64,000 nucleotides of DNA from Carettochelys insculpta (Eukaryota > Chordata > Testudines > Carettochelyidae): the NCBI RefSeq assembly GCF_033958435.1, contig NC_134138.1:81826298-81890297 (forward strand), written 5' to 3'. A program made the position numbers and the translations under genes. Positions 22,994 to 35,222 of this stretch are shown here, in pieces; position 1 is the stretch's first letter, and every line of letters starts with the position of its first letter. The notes below the pieces were generated by a model that saw only the letters and a program-made list of their open reading frames with translations, did no database searches and had not been told where the DNA came from.

Positions 22994-25021
22994 GTAAATA
23001 AATGATTGCCGTGCACTAGCAAAGGAGCAGCTCTTTTTCCACTTCGCTGGCTTCCTCAGGCCTTTCCCTTCTTAGGCCCCTCAATCTCTGCCACCCTGAC
23101 TCTGTAGAAGCATTGGCAAACTTTCTTTTCCTCCTGCCCCTGATGGTGTACACAGAGTGAGCAGCACACTGGGAGGAGAGGGTGAAGAAACCTAGAGTTG
23201 AGAACAGAGAGAGGACCATGAAGTGCCCAGAAATAGGATGTGATGGGGTTAAGAGAGGATTTTATTGTGGGGCCCTGGATCCTGTAAATAAGTAGGGGCT
23301 GGGGTCTGAGAATCAATGTGGGAAAGAAATAGGGGAATCCAGGGAAATGAAGGAGACAGAAGCAATGGTAAAAGTAATTACAGGAAGAGAATGGAAAGGA
23401 AAAGAAAGTGGTGAAACATGACCAGAGAGTAAAGGAAGATTAAACAAGTAGAAAGAAAGGAGAAAAAGCAAAAATGAGGCACTAAGACTGGGCATATTTC
23501 TATTTGTTTTCCTGTCAGGCTTTTCCTTTGCTGCTCCTCCAACCCAGCTGGATAGTGCCATGGTTACTCACAGTTGATTTACCCCAGCCCGCAGGGTGCC
23601 AGGTGTTCTTTATGGATTTCTATCTGTCATTTCGCAACACCTCTCAAGTGAGGTATTTACACAGGGCCCTAAATCGGAGCTTATAACTTTAGGCACCCAT
23701 GCTTGACAATTTTGTCTCATTTTGTTTTGGGCTTTGTGCTCCTAAATTTTGTACAATGCCTAAATTTCTACTGTGACAGGAGCTGTATAAAACCTTGCAA
23801 TATAGATAGAATGAGGTTCATCATATAAGGCTAGATTGTAAATCCTCTGGGATTAATTGACTTCACCATACATTACAGCTCTCATTGGCCTAAGCTCACT
23901 GTTCACAGCTAATGGGAGTGGTAGGAAGTGGTGTCCCAGTCTGCGCCACTTCCCACCGCTCCCATTGGCTGCAAACGGTGAATCCATACCCAACAAGTGT
24001 TGTGATACCTGTGGTGGCCTGCTGGGGCTAACCATGGTGTGCCCTTGGTTTTTTGTTGCCCTACCTTGATATAAACTAATAACAATTTCAGTGGAATTAC
24101 TCTAAACCTACACTGTTCTAACTAAGAGGAAAAAATTGGTCCCATATCTTGATGTTCTCATGTTTGTTTGTTTTTCACTACTGTTTTGCTTAGTGTGATT
24201 TAATGTGAATTATACACAAAGAGTGACTAGCCAATCAAGTACTGTTAGGGGAAATGTACAGTATTTGACACTCTTGATAGTTGTTCTTTTTTTTTGACAC
24301 TGTGAATGGATACTATTCTAATGAAATAATCATGTGTTATTTATCCAAAAAGCCACTAATTCTGCTCAGGGGAAATTCTGAATACTCTCTGTAAAGAAAG
24401 GTAAAACACGTGCGTGTGTGTGTGTGTGTGTGTTACCATTGTAACTGCTTCTGTGATAACTATGAAAACTTGACTATTTAAATTCTGCTTGAATTTTGGA
24501 AAGTGATCTACTAAGGCATTCTTATTTCTATATTTATGCATAGCTTATTATGGTTATAGATAGTCTTCCATTAGCAGAAATCATTATCTTTTTATTCTGC
24601 CTTGCCTTAAAATTTGACATTTTTATTCCATGGGATTTTGAATAAAACTGCAGCAATTCAATGTAATGCGGAAGGAACTCTGGTAATGTAATCAGGAAGA
24701 AACCTGAGTACAAAACAAGCCTTTGTGAAAACAGCTCATCTGGAATTTGATTATCACAGGAGAGTCATTTATGGATTGATTTACTTGATGTTTCCTCAGA
24801 CTGTTGTTTTAATGTACTGAAGCAGACAAGATGAGAGGGAAACATTCTCTTGTTGACTGTGAGCGTTTTTGTTGTGGCTGGACAAAGTAATTTGAGTATA
24901 TAACAGAAAAAATCATGGAATTTTTAAACATCTTCTGATGTGCTAATTTTAAAACGAAGTTATTTGATGAGTCCCAGAAACCTGTTAATCTGGTACACTA
25001 ATTTTTTTTCTTTATTCTCAG
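22994..25021. other. NOL4 upstream intron or flank with a hAT-like palindrome and a (TG)n tract
   Basis: Around 23855-24062 a hAT-like fragment contains an imperfect hairpin, with CTAATGGGAGTGGTAGGAAG facing CACTTCCCACCGCTCCCATT. A (TG)10 tract is at 24414-24433. The last 400 bases before the exon are AT-rich and end in a polypyrimidine tract (TTTTTTTTCTTTATTCTCAG). No other exon is seen. Confidence 0.5.
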
Positions 25022-25201
25022 TCCCCTGCACATAGCTACTCCAGCTACGACTCTGGTAAGAACGAGAGCATAGACAGAGGTGCTGAAGACCTGTCTCTGA
25101 ACAGAGGTGATGAGGATGAGGATGACCACGATGAACATGAAGATGCTGAAAAGGTTAATGAATCGGATGGAGTGGAGGCTGAGCGACTGAAGGCTTTTAA
25201 T
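25022..25201 (+). CDS. NOL4: NOL4 internal coding exon (60 codons, acidic segment)
   Basis: The exon follows a strong acceptor (polypyrimidine then CAG) and precedes GTAAGT. It is exactly 180 bases, phase 0 at both ends, with no stop. It encodes SPAHSYSSYDSGKNES, then an acidic run (GDEDEDDHDEHED), ending VEAERLKAFN. This matches my recollection of the middle of vertebrate nucleolar protein 4, which is expressed mainly in brain and testis, localises to nucleus and nucleolus, and has no well-defined biochemical role. The paralogue NOL4L is the main alternative. The wording of this exon and the very long following intron favour NOL4. The reading frame continues directly into the exon at 25891. 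Confidence 0.88.
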
Positions 25202-25890
25202 GTAAGTCCCACAGCATTCACTGCCTTGCTTATCTTTACAAGTTTCCTTTTGTACTGTTACTTATGGGTAAGTTTGGCAATATTGGAGGCACATTAATTT
25301 ACGAAAGAGTCCTTTTTAATGCACATTAAACTCTTGCCACCAGACACTATATTTACTGTCTTTTATTTAGAACTGTAAGGCAAAGTGCCATATTTATCAA
25401 TGAGAACTAAGCTGTGTTTTGTGTATATGTGCATGTTGACCCAGTGAATGGAGGGGAGGGGGACTGCAGCTAATTTTTTTGGAAGTACATTCCAGTGCAC
25501 CCTGTTTCTGTTGCCTTCCCGCTGTACGTAACTATGCATGATAACACAAGCAATTGTTCAAGCTAGGAGAACAATAAATATACAGTTCCGTAAAAACAGG
25601 GAGCAATCATAACTTATTATTAATAACAAAAGTTAAGTGCTGCCTATTTTCACAGTCCATTGTGATTTATCTCACAATTTCTATACACTATAGACTATTC
25701 TTTTCTTGTCTTTATCTGCCCTGAGAAAAACAAAATCCTTTAAAGAGTTGTTTGCTTAACATTTCTGGCTTCCCATTACATTCTGGTTTCTTCAGCGCAC
25801 AGAAAAAGTATCTTCCTATCAGTAATCAAGACTAGGAAGAGAAAGAGCTGCCCTCCAAACCCTTTTCCTCTGTCTCCCTCTTACCAACAG
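25202..25890 (+). other. NOL4: NOL4 intron (689 bp)
   Basis: A GTAAGT donor and a CTTACCAACAG acceptor bound a short phase-0 intron. No repeat or reading frame of note lies inside. Confidence 0.85.
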
Positions 25891-26082
25891 ATGTTTGTCA
25901 GGCTGTTTGTAGATGAAAACTTGGACCGAATGGTCCCAATCTCTAAGCAGCCCAAAGAAAAGATCCAGGCTATCATTGACTCATGCAGGCGACAATTCCC
26001 TGAGTATCAAGAGCGTGCCAGAAAACGCATACGTACTTACCTCAAGTCCTGCAGGCGGATGAAAAGAAGTGGTTTTGAGATG
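25891..26082 (+). CDS. NOL4: NOL4 internal coding exon (64 codons, conserved helical and basic segment)
   Basis: The exon begins immediately after the acceptor with ATG ([20 protein letters not shown]) and ends SGFEM before GTGAGT. It is 192 bases, phase 0 at both ends. The middle holds an alpha-helical stretch ([20 protein letters not shown]), followed by a basic cluster ([18 protein letters not shown]) that could serve as a nuclear or nucleolar localisation signal. This is the most conserved part shared by NOL4 and NOL4L. Because the exon opens with ATG at a splice junction, a shorter protein could in principle start here if upstream sequence were untranslated; this is inference. Reading through the donor would add 73 intron-encoded codons before a stop at about 26302. 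Confidence 0.9.
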
Positions 26083-26349
26083 GTGAGTTTTGATTTAAAA
26101 CCCAGCCCTAGTTTCCATCAAAACCCCATATGTAAATCCATGGCACTATTTTGTTTTCATCTTAGTGTCTTTTTATTTGCTAATGTCAGGTCAGAGGTTT
26201 CTTTCCTCTTCCCCTTTTCATCTTTCCTGAATTTATTCCCTCTGTTCACTGATTTAAAAACCATCTGGGAACGATGTAGTTCAAAGGTCTGTGTGAATCC
26301 ATGAAAGTGAGGGCTCAAGCAAAATGTGAGGGGAGACCAAAGGGAAGAG

Positions 26350-26432
26350 TATCATATATATATGTGTGTGTGTGTGTGTGTGCATGTGTGAGTATCATAT
26401 ATCTATATGCACACACACACACATATAAATAT
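26350..26432. repeat. (TG)n and (CA)n facing each other: simple-repeat hairpin
   Basis: ATATATATGTGTGTGTG is followed, 30-40 bases later, by GCACACACACACACATATA. The two tracts are complementary and could fold into one hairpin in DNA or RNA. Confidence 0.75.
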
Positions 26433-27730
26433 TCTGTTTAGGTTGTAAAATCTTGCACTGATATGGAATTTCTTTGGAATTCTGCCTTTTTCCCCCCCTT
26501 CTGGTAGATCTATGAAATCATAGTAGTGGTCACTGAAGGGAAGGTCATGAAAGCTTAACAACTACAATGGTGAAAGAATTTTTAAAACACTTCAGTAAAA
26601 CAAAGGTTTTGTGGCAAGTGTATTGACAGTGGCTTTAAGTTTTAGGTAAGTTTTTTGTACATTTGGATTTATTTAGCAGTCAGTGAAAATATGCCCTCAC
26701 TATCTTCTTTGGGTTGATATTCAGGTGTACAGAGGGCACTCAATATTATTAAAACATCCCTGGCCAATTTTACAGTTCTGTCATTTATTTCCCAGGGTAT
26801 AGCCTTTATTATTAATTTGCAGACTATGAATACTCTATTACGAATACAACTGGTGGTATTCCTAGACCATACACATCCTTGGCCTCTTGTGTTGCATAGA
26901 AGTGGTCAGGAATAGCTCTCCTCCCAATTTATCAGTTAGTCAACTTCAGAAACATCAGAGAACTTTGATATTTTCACAATCCAGCAGAGACACAAGCAAA
27001 TAAAATTATAGCGTGGTACATTTGATTTTATTTTCTCTCTCTCCTTTCGATAAGATAAAATCACTTCATCATTACAAACATCATTTTTAATTAAGTGTAT
27101 CATTTTCAAGGCTAAATCATTTGAAAACCCATCCATATTTTTTTAAAATACCAGGTTCAAGTTTAAATTTCTTTCTTTCTTTGTTTCTTTCTTTCTTTTC
27201 CAAGCACTGTGAATATAGTACGTATGAGTTCACTTGATGATTTCAAAAAGTTTGTTGACAAGTTTAAAAACAAAGTACCACATGTGATTGTGGAACAAGA
27301 ACAGAATAGTATGAGATATAAAATGTGGAGACAGAGCCTTTAATCCTTTGTAAACTTTTGTGATTCTAATTTACCATACAGTTTTATTGTCTGAGACTCT
27401 GATTCATGCTGCTTTCAACCAACAGAAACTTAGCCAGAGACAGAATAACGAACATCTGTACAGATAGAAGTGCTAAAAAGTGCTAGACGGTGTGTTAGGT
27501 TGTAGCCATCCAGAGTAGGAGATGGATAAAACACTTGTTATCATACAGTAAGTAGCATCTTTTCACATCCATTCTCTTTGGCTGAAGGTAACCCAGGAGT
27601 GTGAGACTGAGATATCATTGTGACAAATATTACTTATACTAGTGCTCACAATACTTAATATACAGCTAACTGATGCTAATAGAGAAACTTACCGTTTTTT
27701 ATATCAGGCCAAATTGTGAGCCCCTTACTC
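26433..27730. other. Intron sequence without recognisable repeat
   Basis: It contains a short CTTT-rich tract around 27172-27198. Nothing else is recognised. Confidence 0.55.
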
Positions 27731-28332
27731 CAGCAATGGGCAACCAGTGCTCCTTCATCTCTGTGGGCTGACTAACCTTGACCTGAAGAAAAAGGTTAAA
27801 TGCATTGCACTTAATTTTCCTTCTTTATTGTGCCTTTTTGATACATCCATTATAAAGGGCAAATTATATTGCTGGAAAAAGTAACATAAAGAAGCGGAGG
27901 GAGTGCCTGGCTCTACTGATGTTGTGTGCAATCAGCAGGCACCTTACATGCACCCTTGCTCTAAATGCTTGTCACTTCGCATTTTGCCAGAGGCTGCTCG
28001 ACCCATCTCTGCATTCCAGGCCCTGCCATCACTCCACCCCTTCCCTCAAGCCACCACCCTGCCTTTTCCCTATCTCCTCTCCTGAGTATGCCTCATCCCT
28101 CCTCCTCCCCCACCCCCTCCGCATTTCTGGAGCACTGTGATTTGTGGCATTCAAGCTCCAGGAGGGAGGGGAAGGAATGGAGATGGGGCACAAATCAGCT
28201 GTTCCACAGTGCTCTGGAAATGCTGGGAGGGATGGGAAGGAGTCGGTAAGTGCTGGGACCCCAGCAGGAGTGGGTGGAGTTGTGTGCAGGCCACACATAA
28301 AACCCAAATAGGCCGCAGGTAGCCCACAACTG
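27731..28332. mobile_element. hAT-family non-autonomous element (602 bp) with 8-bp duplication
   Basis: The left end CAGCAATGGGCAACCAGTGC and the right end GGTAGCCCACAACTG are inverted repeats of the CAG...CTG hAT type. They are flanked by CCTTACTC (27723-27730) and CCTTACTT (28333-28340), which match in 7 of 8 positions as expected for a hAT insertion. The interior is C-rich on the plus strand and non-coding. Overlapping reading frames on both strands look accidental. Confidence 0.85.
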
Positions 28333-28340
28333 CCTTACTT

Positions 28341-30167
28341 GCATTGGTGAGCAGTAACTCCCATGAGCTGAGCCTGTTGAAAACAGTGGAACTTCTTGTG
28401 TGAATAACTGCTCAGTGGTATAAGGAGTTTACAACCTGATCTGTACAATTAGGTTAGTTTAACTTCAGTGGACTAGTCATCATTATAGTGATTACTCATG
28501 TGAGTACTGTTTTCAAGTTCAGGTTTATATTCTTGTGCATTTCAAACCCTCATGAGAATTATTATAAAGCAGGCAACTTTTTTAGCACAAAAATCTCCCC
28601 ACTTTGAAAAATGATAAGTTTAATCAGATCAGGTGGTGGTTTCAACCTACTCTAAAAATAATGTGTTTTGATGTGTTGCAATGGGGTGGGCAGGGCATTG
28701 CTCTCTATGCCAGCAGTGACAGCACTGGTAGGCAAGAAGGGAAATGTACCAACACTTCCCCTTCCTTAACTCTGTTTCAGACTGAAGCATAAACTAGAAG
28801 CTTTTAGATCTCTGTGGAAAATCTCCCATTGACTTATATGAACAATAGGGATGCTCCTTGGACCCCTGCTGCCATGCGGCCTTCATGACTTGATTTCAAA
28901 TCCTTCTGAAAAGTAGCACCTCTCAAGAAGATGTGATAACACTTTAATTTTTAAATTAGCTTCTCTAACTCTAATTCCTGTCAGAAAGCAGTTTTGAAAA
29001 ATACTACGTTGGACAGAGACAATTGACTAGCCAATTATTATAACATTTCTTACCATTTCACTAGGGGGAAAACTCATTTTGCCTGGAACGGCATTTGTTT
29101 AGGACTATCATGAAAAAGACACTTTGGTGTTGATATGAATCAGGTATTATGCTGAAATACAACAAAACAGGATAATGATATCCTCGGGAGCTAGAGAAGA
29201 ACTGTTGTTATATTAAATAGGACATCAGATAATGATCTCCACAGGAGACGCCTTTTTATCCTAGATGTATTTAATACAATTTCATTTTGTTCAGGGCAAA
29301 AATGATACATGTTGAGCAGGTTGAGCAAGAGGAAATAGCATCATTTGATAGTGCATGTGACATATAACAATTCAGCAATACTTGTGAAATAGCATATCTC
29401 ACTATGGTTTGCTGCTGTGCTGTTTACGAGAAACTGTAAATACTAAGGGTAAGTTTATTAGAGAAATAAGTCGATTTCAAATATGCAATTCTAACTACAG
29501 CATTAGTGTAGCTAGAATTGACATATCAGAATCAACTTACTTCCCTAGTAATAGTCTGAGCCTCGTTAGTCTCACATCAATGTTCTTTACTCCACACAAT
29601 AGCACAGAGTACCGAGGTTGAGGGCTGAGCACAGAGTTCGGTTTTGCTACATCTTTATCAGACGTGTAAAATGGAACTCTGGAACATCTACTGCAGTGTG
29701 TCGCTTTTCCAGTAAGTGTAGCCTTTACCCTAAGTGTAATTAGTGAAAGATTCTGTGTGGTAAAGAATATAAAGCATGCCCGAGGCTTGCCTCTATCACT
29801 TATTTGCCATTTGTAATCCAAACAATATCTTTTACTGCATAGCAGGCCAGCAGATCTGAGGCATAAAAAAAGATTTGGTTTCATGAGTGTTCATGTTGCT
29901 AGTTAATGCACTTCTCAGTATTAATATCCTGTTTTTAAAAGGTTGCTCACAGTTACCCTATTTATGCTTGTGACAGCTGACCTTTTCATGGACCCTGAAT
30001 CTGTTTGCTTCATTTCCTGTTAAAAATGTTTAGCTGAAAGAGAATTTTCCATAACTGGAATCTTTCCAGCCTTTGTTTATTTCTCTCTTAAACATGCATT
30101 GTGTTGTTGTTGTTGTTTTCTGACAAACAAATCCATTAAAAGGCCACAGTAAAAAAGTAAAAAGTGG
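28341..30167. other. Intron sequence without recognised gene
   Basis: Around 29445-29580 there is faint similarity (GTGTAGCTAGAATTGACATA) to the element at 44559. It is too decayed to delimit. Otherwise I see nothing. Confidence 0.5.
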
Positions 30168-30446
30168 TCATGTAGCACTTTAAAGACTAACAAAATAATT
30201 TATAATCTGTATCTTCACAAAACAAAAAAGCAGTCCTGTAGCACTTTACAGAGTAGCAAAATAATTTATTAGGTGATGAGCTTTCATGGGACAGACCCAC
30301 TTCTTCAGATATGAAATTAGTCTGAAGTGGGTCTGTCCCACAAAAGCTCATCACCTAATAAATTATTTTGCTACTCTGTAAAGTGCTACAGGACTGCTTT
30401 TTTGTTTTGTGAAGATACAGATTATCACGGCTACCTCTCTGTGACT
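30168..30446. repeat. Long near-perfect palindrome made of an inverted repeat tail
   Basis: The arms 30207-30309 and about 30320-30420 are reverse complements with only a few differences. Each contains AAAAAAGCAGTCCTGTAGCA and AGGTGATGAGCTTTCATGGG or close forms. A third partial copy of the unit (TGTAGCACTTTAAAGACTAA) precedes the left arm. The unit is a common reptile repeat tail. The inverted partial-tandem layout fits Penelope-like elements, but the class is a guess. Confidence 0.75.
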
Positions 30447-30504
30447 ATTTGTTGTCAATGTATGTCTAGTTAATTGTAAAATCGTGTTTCCTCTTCCACT
30501 CTAT

Positions 30505-31161
30505 GGCTACGTCTACACGTGAAGCCTACATCGAAATAGCTTATTTCGATGTAGCAACATCGAAATAGGCTATTTCGATGAATAACGTCTACACGTCCTC
30601 CAGGGCTGGCAATGTCAATGTTCAACTTCGACGTTGCGCGGCACCACATCGAAATAGGCGCTGCGAGGGAACGTCTACACGCCAAAGTAGCACACATCGA
30701 AATAAGGGTGCCAGGAACAGCTGCAGACAGGGTCACAGGGCGGACTCAACAGCAAGCCGCTCCCTTAAAGGGCCTCTCCCAGACACAGTTGCACTATACA
30801 ACACAAGATACACAGAGCCTACAACTGGTTGCAGACCCTGTGCCTGCAGCATGGATCCCCAGCTGCCGCAGCAGCAGCCAGAAGCCCTGGGCTAAGGGCT
30901 GCTGCCTACGGTGACCATAGAGCCCCGCAGGGGCTGGAGAGAGAGCATCTCTCAACCTCCCAGCTGATGGCCGCCATGGAGGACCTGGCAATTTCGACGT
31001 TGCGGGACGCAGATCGTCTACACGGTCCCTACTTCGACGTTGAACGTCGAAGTAGGGCGCTATTCCGATCCCCTCATGAGGTTAGCGACTTCGACGTCTC
31101 GCTGCCTAACGTCGAAGTTAGTGCCACTACTTCGAAGTAGCGCGCACGTGCAGACACAGCT
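30505..31161 (-). mobile_element. Harbinger-derived MITE, copy 4 (657 bp)
   Basis: Ends are GGCTACGTCTACACGTG and CACGTGCAGACACAGCT, flanked by TAT at 30502-30504 and 31162-31164. It has the same structure as copies 1 and 2, including the stub MDPQLPQQQPEALG near 30851. It lacks about 54 bases near the right end that the others have (the AACTTCGAAATAGCGCC block). It lies within the large NOL4 intron. Confidence 0.92.
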
Positions 31162-31164
31162 TAT

Positions 31165-31770
31165 GTGATTTATAATAATCCATTGAAAGATTAAAACTAG
31201 CAGATGTGCTTATTTTTCTTTAATCTTAGCATTTAATGAAGAAGGAACTTATTTAGTGGGACTGGAAATTGGGAGATCTAAGTTGTACTCCTACCTCTAC
31301 CACTGTGGAACTCTGTGATGTTGGGCCAGTCATTTAACTGCTTTCTCTTGGTCTCCCCATCTGTAAAATGTGGTTAATAATACAGACCTAATTCATGGGG
31401 GATGGTTAAAAGGCTTAATTCTTTAATATTTCTACGGTTGCTTGAGAGCCTCAGACGGAATGTGTTCTATAAGTGGAGTGGCTTCTCTGAACATCCCCAT
31501 GGCTACTGCACTTTTCTTCATATCCTTTCTCAAGAATCACCGCTACTTATATGTCTGTGGGAAACTGGTAACTGAGGAAAGCTACACAGAGGACCACTAG
31601 TACTTGCTTATGTCTGTTTATGTATTTATATGCTGGCAAACAAGCAAACCTTAGGATGATCTGGAAACAAGTTAGGTCTAAGTAATATGTGGTCTTGTTA
31701 CCATTATCTTTCTCTTTACTCCCCTTTTCACTTCTTGTTACTCTCAGTTTCTATGTCCAGTCTTAACTTA
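31165..31770. other. Intron sequence without recognisable repeat
   Basis: Nothing recognised. Confidence 0.5.
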
Positions 31771-34389
31771 GGCCATAGAATTAGAAGTACTAATAAATGA
31801 ATACAACTATGATATCGTTGGCATCACAGAAACTTGGTGGGATAATACTCATGATTGGAATGTTGGTATTGAAGGGTACAGCCTGCTTAGGAAGGACAGA
31901 CAGGGAAAGAAGGGAGGAGGTGTTGCCTTGTATATTAAAAATGTACACACCTGGACAGAGGTGGAGATGGACGTAGGAGATGGACGGGTTGAAAGTCTCT
32001 GGGTTAGACTCAGAGGAGTTAAAAACAAGGATGAGGTCCTACTAGGCGTCTACTACAGGCCCCCTAGCCAGGTGAAAGAGGTGGATGAGGCTTTCTTTAA
32101 ACAGCGAACAAAATCATCCAGGGCCCAGAATTTGGTGGTGATGGGGGACTTCAACTATCCAGGTATATGTTGGGAAACTAATACAGCAGGGGACAGACTG
32201 TCCAATAAATTCTTGGATTGCATTGCAGACAACTTTTTATTCCAAAAGGTTGAAAAAGCTACCGGGGGTAAGCTGTTCTAGATTTAATTTTAACAAATAG
32301 GGAGGAAATTATTGAGAATTTGAAAGTGGAAGGGTGCTTGGGTGAAAGTGATCATGAAATCATAGAGTTCACAATTCTAAGGAAGGGTAGAAGGGAAAAC
32401 AGTACAATAGAGATAATGGATTTCAGGAAGGCAGATTCTGGTAAACTCAGACAGCTGGCAGGTAAGGTCCCATGGGAAGCTAAACTGAGGGGAAAAACGG
32501 CTGAGGAGAGTTGGCAGTTTTTCAAAGGGACATTATTAAGGGCCCAAAAGCAAGCTATCCCGCTGCGTAGGAAAGATAGAAAACATGGGAAAAGACTGCC
32601 TTGGCTTAACCAGGAGATCTTGCATGATCTCAAACTAAAAAAGGAATCATATAAAAAATGGAAACAAGGACAAATTACAAAGGATGAGTATAGGCAAACA
32701 ACACGAGCATGCAGGAGCAAGATTAGAAAAGCTAAGGCACAAACTGAGCTCAAACTAGCTACAAGCATAAAGGGAAACAAGAAGGCTTTTTACGAATACA
32801 TTGGTAACAAGAGGAAGACCAAGGAGAGGGTAGGGCCATTGGTCAGTGACAAGGGAGAAACAGTAACAGGGAATTTGGAAATGGCAGAGATGTTTAATGA
32901 TTTCTTTGTTTCGGTCTTCACTGAGAAATCTGAAGGAATGCCTGACACAGAGAATGCTAGTGAAAAAGGGGTAGGTTTAGAAGTTGAAATACAAAAAGAA
33001 CAAATTAAAATTTACTTAGAAAAATTAGATGTCTGCAAATCACCAGGGCCTGATGAAATGCATCCTAGAATCCTCAAGGAGCTGACAGAAGAGGTATCTG
33101 AGCCTTTAGCAATCATTTTTGGAAAATCATGGGAGACGGGAGAGATTCCAGAAGACTGGAAAAGGGCAAATATAGTACCCATTTATAAAAAGGGGAACAA
33201 GAATAACCCGGGAAACTACAAGCCAGTTAGCTTAACTTCTGTGCCAGGAAAGATAATGGAGCAGGTAATTAAAGAAATCATCTGCAAGCATTTGGAAGGT
33301 GGTAAGGTGATAGGGAACAGCCAGCATGGTTTTGTTAAAAACAGATCATGTCAAACCAATCTAATAGCTTTCTTTGATAGAATAATGAGCCTTGTGGATA
33401 AGGGAGAAGTGGTGGATGTGATATACCTAGACTTCAGTAAAGCATTTGACACAGTCTCACATAATATACTTATCAATAAACTACTCAAATACAACTTAGA
33501 TGGGGCTACTATAAGGTGGGTGAACAACTGGCTGGATAACCGTACCCAGAGAGTAGTTATTAATGGCTTTCAATCCTGCTGGAAAAGTATAACTAGTGGG
33601 GTTCCACAGGGGTCTGTTTTAGGACCGGTTCTGTTCAATATCTTCATTAACGATTTAGATATTGACATGGAAAGTACACTTATTAAGTTCACAGATGATA
33701 CCAAGCTGGGAGGGGTTGCAACTTCTTTGGAGGATAGGGTCATAATTCAAAAGGATCTGGATAAACTGGAGAAATGGGCTGAGGTACACAGGATGAAGTT
33801 TAATAAGGACAAATGCAAAGTGCTCCACTTAGGAAGGAACAATCAGTGTCACACATACAGAATGGGAAAGGACTGCCTAGGAGTGAGTACAGCAGAAAAG
33901 TACGTAGGAGTTATAGTGGACCACAAGTTAAATATGAGTCAACAGTGTGATGCTGTTGCAAAAAAAGCAAACATGATTCTAGGATGCATTAACAGGTGTG
34001 TTGTCAACAAAACACAAGAAGTCATTCTCCTGCTCTACTCTGCGCTGGTTAGACCTTAGCTGGAGTATTGTGTCCAGTTCTGGGCACCGCAGTTCAGGAA
34101 GGATGTGGAGAAATTGGAGAGGGTCCAGAGGAGAGCAACGAGAATGATCAAAGGTCTAGAGAACATGACCTTTGAAGAAAGGCTGACGGAATTGGGCTTG
34201 TTTAGTTTGGAAAAGAGAAGACTGAGGGGGGACATGATAGCAGTTTTCAGGTATCTAAAAGGGTGTCACAAGGCAGAGGGAGGGAACTTGTTCTTCCTTG
34301 CCTCTGAGGATAGAACAAGAGGCAATGGACTTAAAGTGCAGCAGGGGAGGTTCAGGTTGGACATTAGGAAAAAGTTTCTGTCAGGGTGA
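31771..34389 (+). pseudogene. CR1 ORF2 (endonuclease and reverse transcriptase), broken
   Basis: The endonuclease part shows [17 protein letters not shown] and [10 protein letters not shown]. The reverse transcriptase part shows [40 protein letters not shown] and [15 protein letters not shown]. The catalytic motif reads FTDDTKL where CR1 proteins have FADD. Breaks: a one-base loss near 32269 ends the endonuclease frame, and the main frame resumes for 579 codons from 32320. A TAG at 34057-34059 falls in the phrase before [12 protein letters not shown], and a further frame loss follows near 34387. The protein would nick DNA and copy CR1 RNA at the insertion site. This copy cannot make it whole. 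Confidence 0.92.
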
Positions 34390-34576
34390 TCAAACACTGG
34401 AACAAATTGCCAAGGAAGGTGGTAGAATCTCCATCACTGGAGCTATTTAAGAAGAGGTTAGATAGATGGCTTTCAGGGATGGTCTAGAAAGTGCTTGGTC
34501 CTGCCATGAGGGCAGGGGGCTGGACTCGATGGCCTCTTGAGGTCCCTTCCAGTCCTACTCTTCTATGATTCTATAG
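31771..34576 (+). mobile_element. CR1-type LINE, 5'-truncated, with 3' end
   Basis: The copy starts within the endonuclease part of ORF2, runs through reverse transcriptase and the 3' untranslated region (GGGCTGGACTCGATGGCCTC), and ends in the CR1 tail TTCTATGATTCTATAG. It lacks ORF1. It lies in the sense direction of NOL4. It differs clearly in protein sequence from the CR1 copy at 38863, so two CR1 subfamilies are present. Confidence 0.93.
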
Positions 34577-35222
34577 TTGTGGAATGTGATATGTGTGGGT
34601 AGACTTTTCCAACCATACCCATCATTGGCAAGATCAAAGTGGCAAGCTCTGTGGGGAAGAGATTGTGAAAAACACAGAGTTCCCAGCACAATGAGGCCCA
34701 CATCCTGACTAAAGCCAAAGTAATACTATGAAAAGGCACGTTGTTATTTATTACAAACTGGCAAGTGCAGGTTAATCATACGTGGCTTTCCCTGTGTGAT
34801 CTTTAGAATGGATTTGAAAGTCAGGATGAGGAAGAAAGGAGAGAATGAATGCCTGAGTGTATTGTCCCAATTAGGACATTTTAACAGCAACCGCTCCTGC
34901 ACACCTTATCCCAGTACAAAAAAAAAAAAAAAAGAACAGTTTCCACCTTTTTTCCTTGTCCATCTTTCACCACTGCCACCTGCGCTTGACAACTGCGTGG
35001 CTATAGATGTGATTGGAAAGAGGACTGAAGGGGTGAAAAATCAGCATTTGCAATGGAGATGTATGCATGAGCCAAGATTTTCAAAAGTAGCTCCTGATTT
35101 CAAACATCTTGATTTTTTTGGTGCCCCGCTTCAGAATTTTAAAGGGGCCTGGTTTTCAAAGGGCTTGGAGAAAGGCAGCCCCATTAATGTGTCTCAAGGT
35201 GAGCATCAAAATAATTTAATCC
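34577..35222. other. Intron sequence with poly-A tract and an ancient repeat remnant
   Basis: An A-rich run lies at 34918-34934. Around 35075-35165 the phrase AAGATTTTCAAAAGTAGCTC, with AAAGGGGCCTGGTTTTCAAA, resembles an old interspersed amniote repeat whose class I cannot name. The 179-codon frame across this region includes that repeat and is not a gene. Confidence 0.45.
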
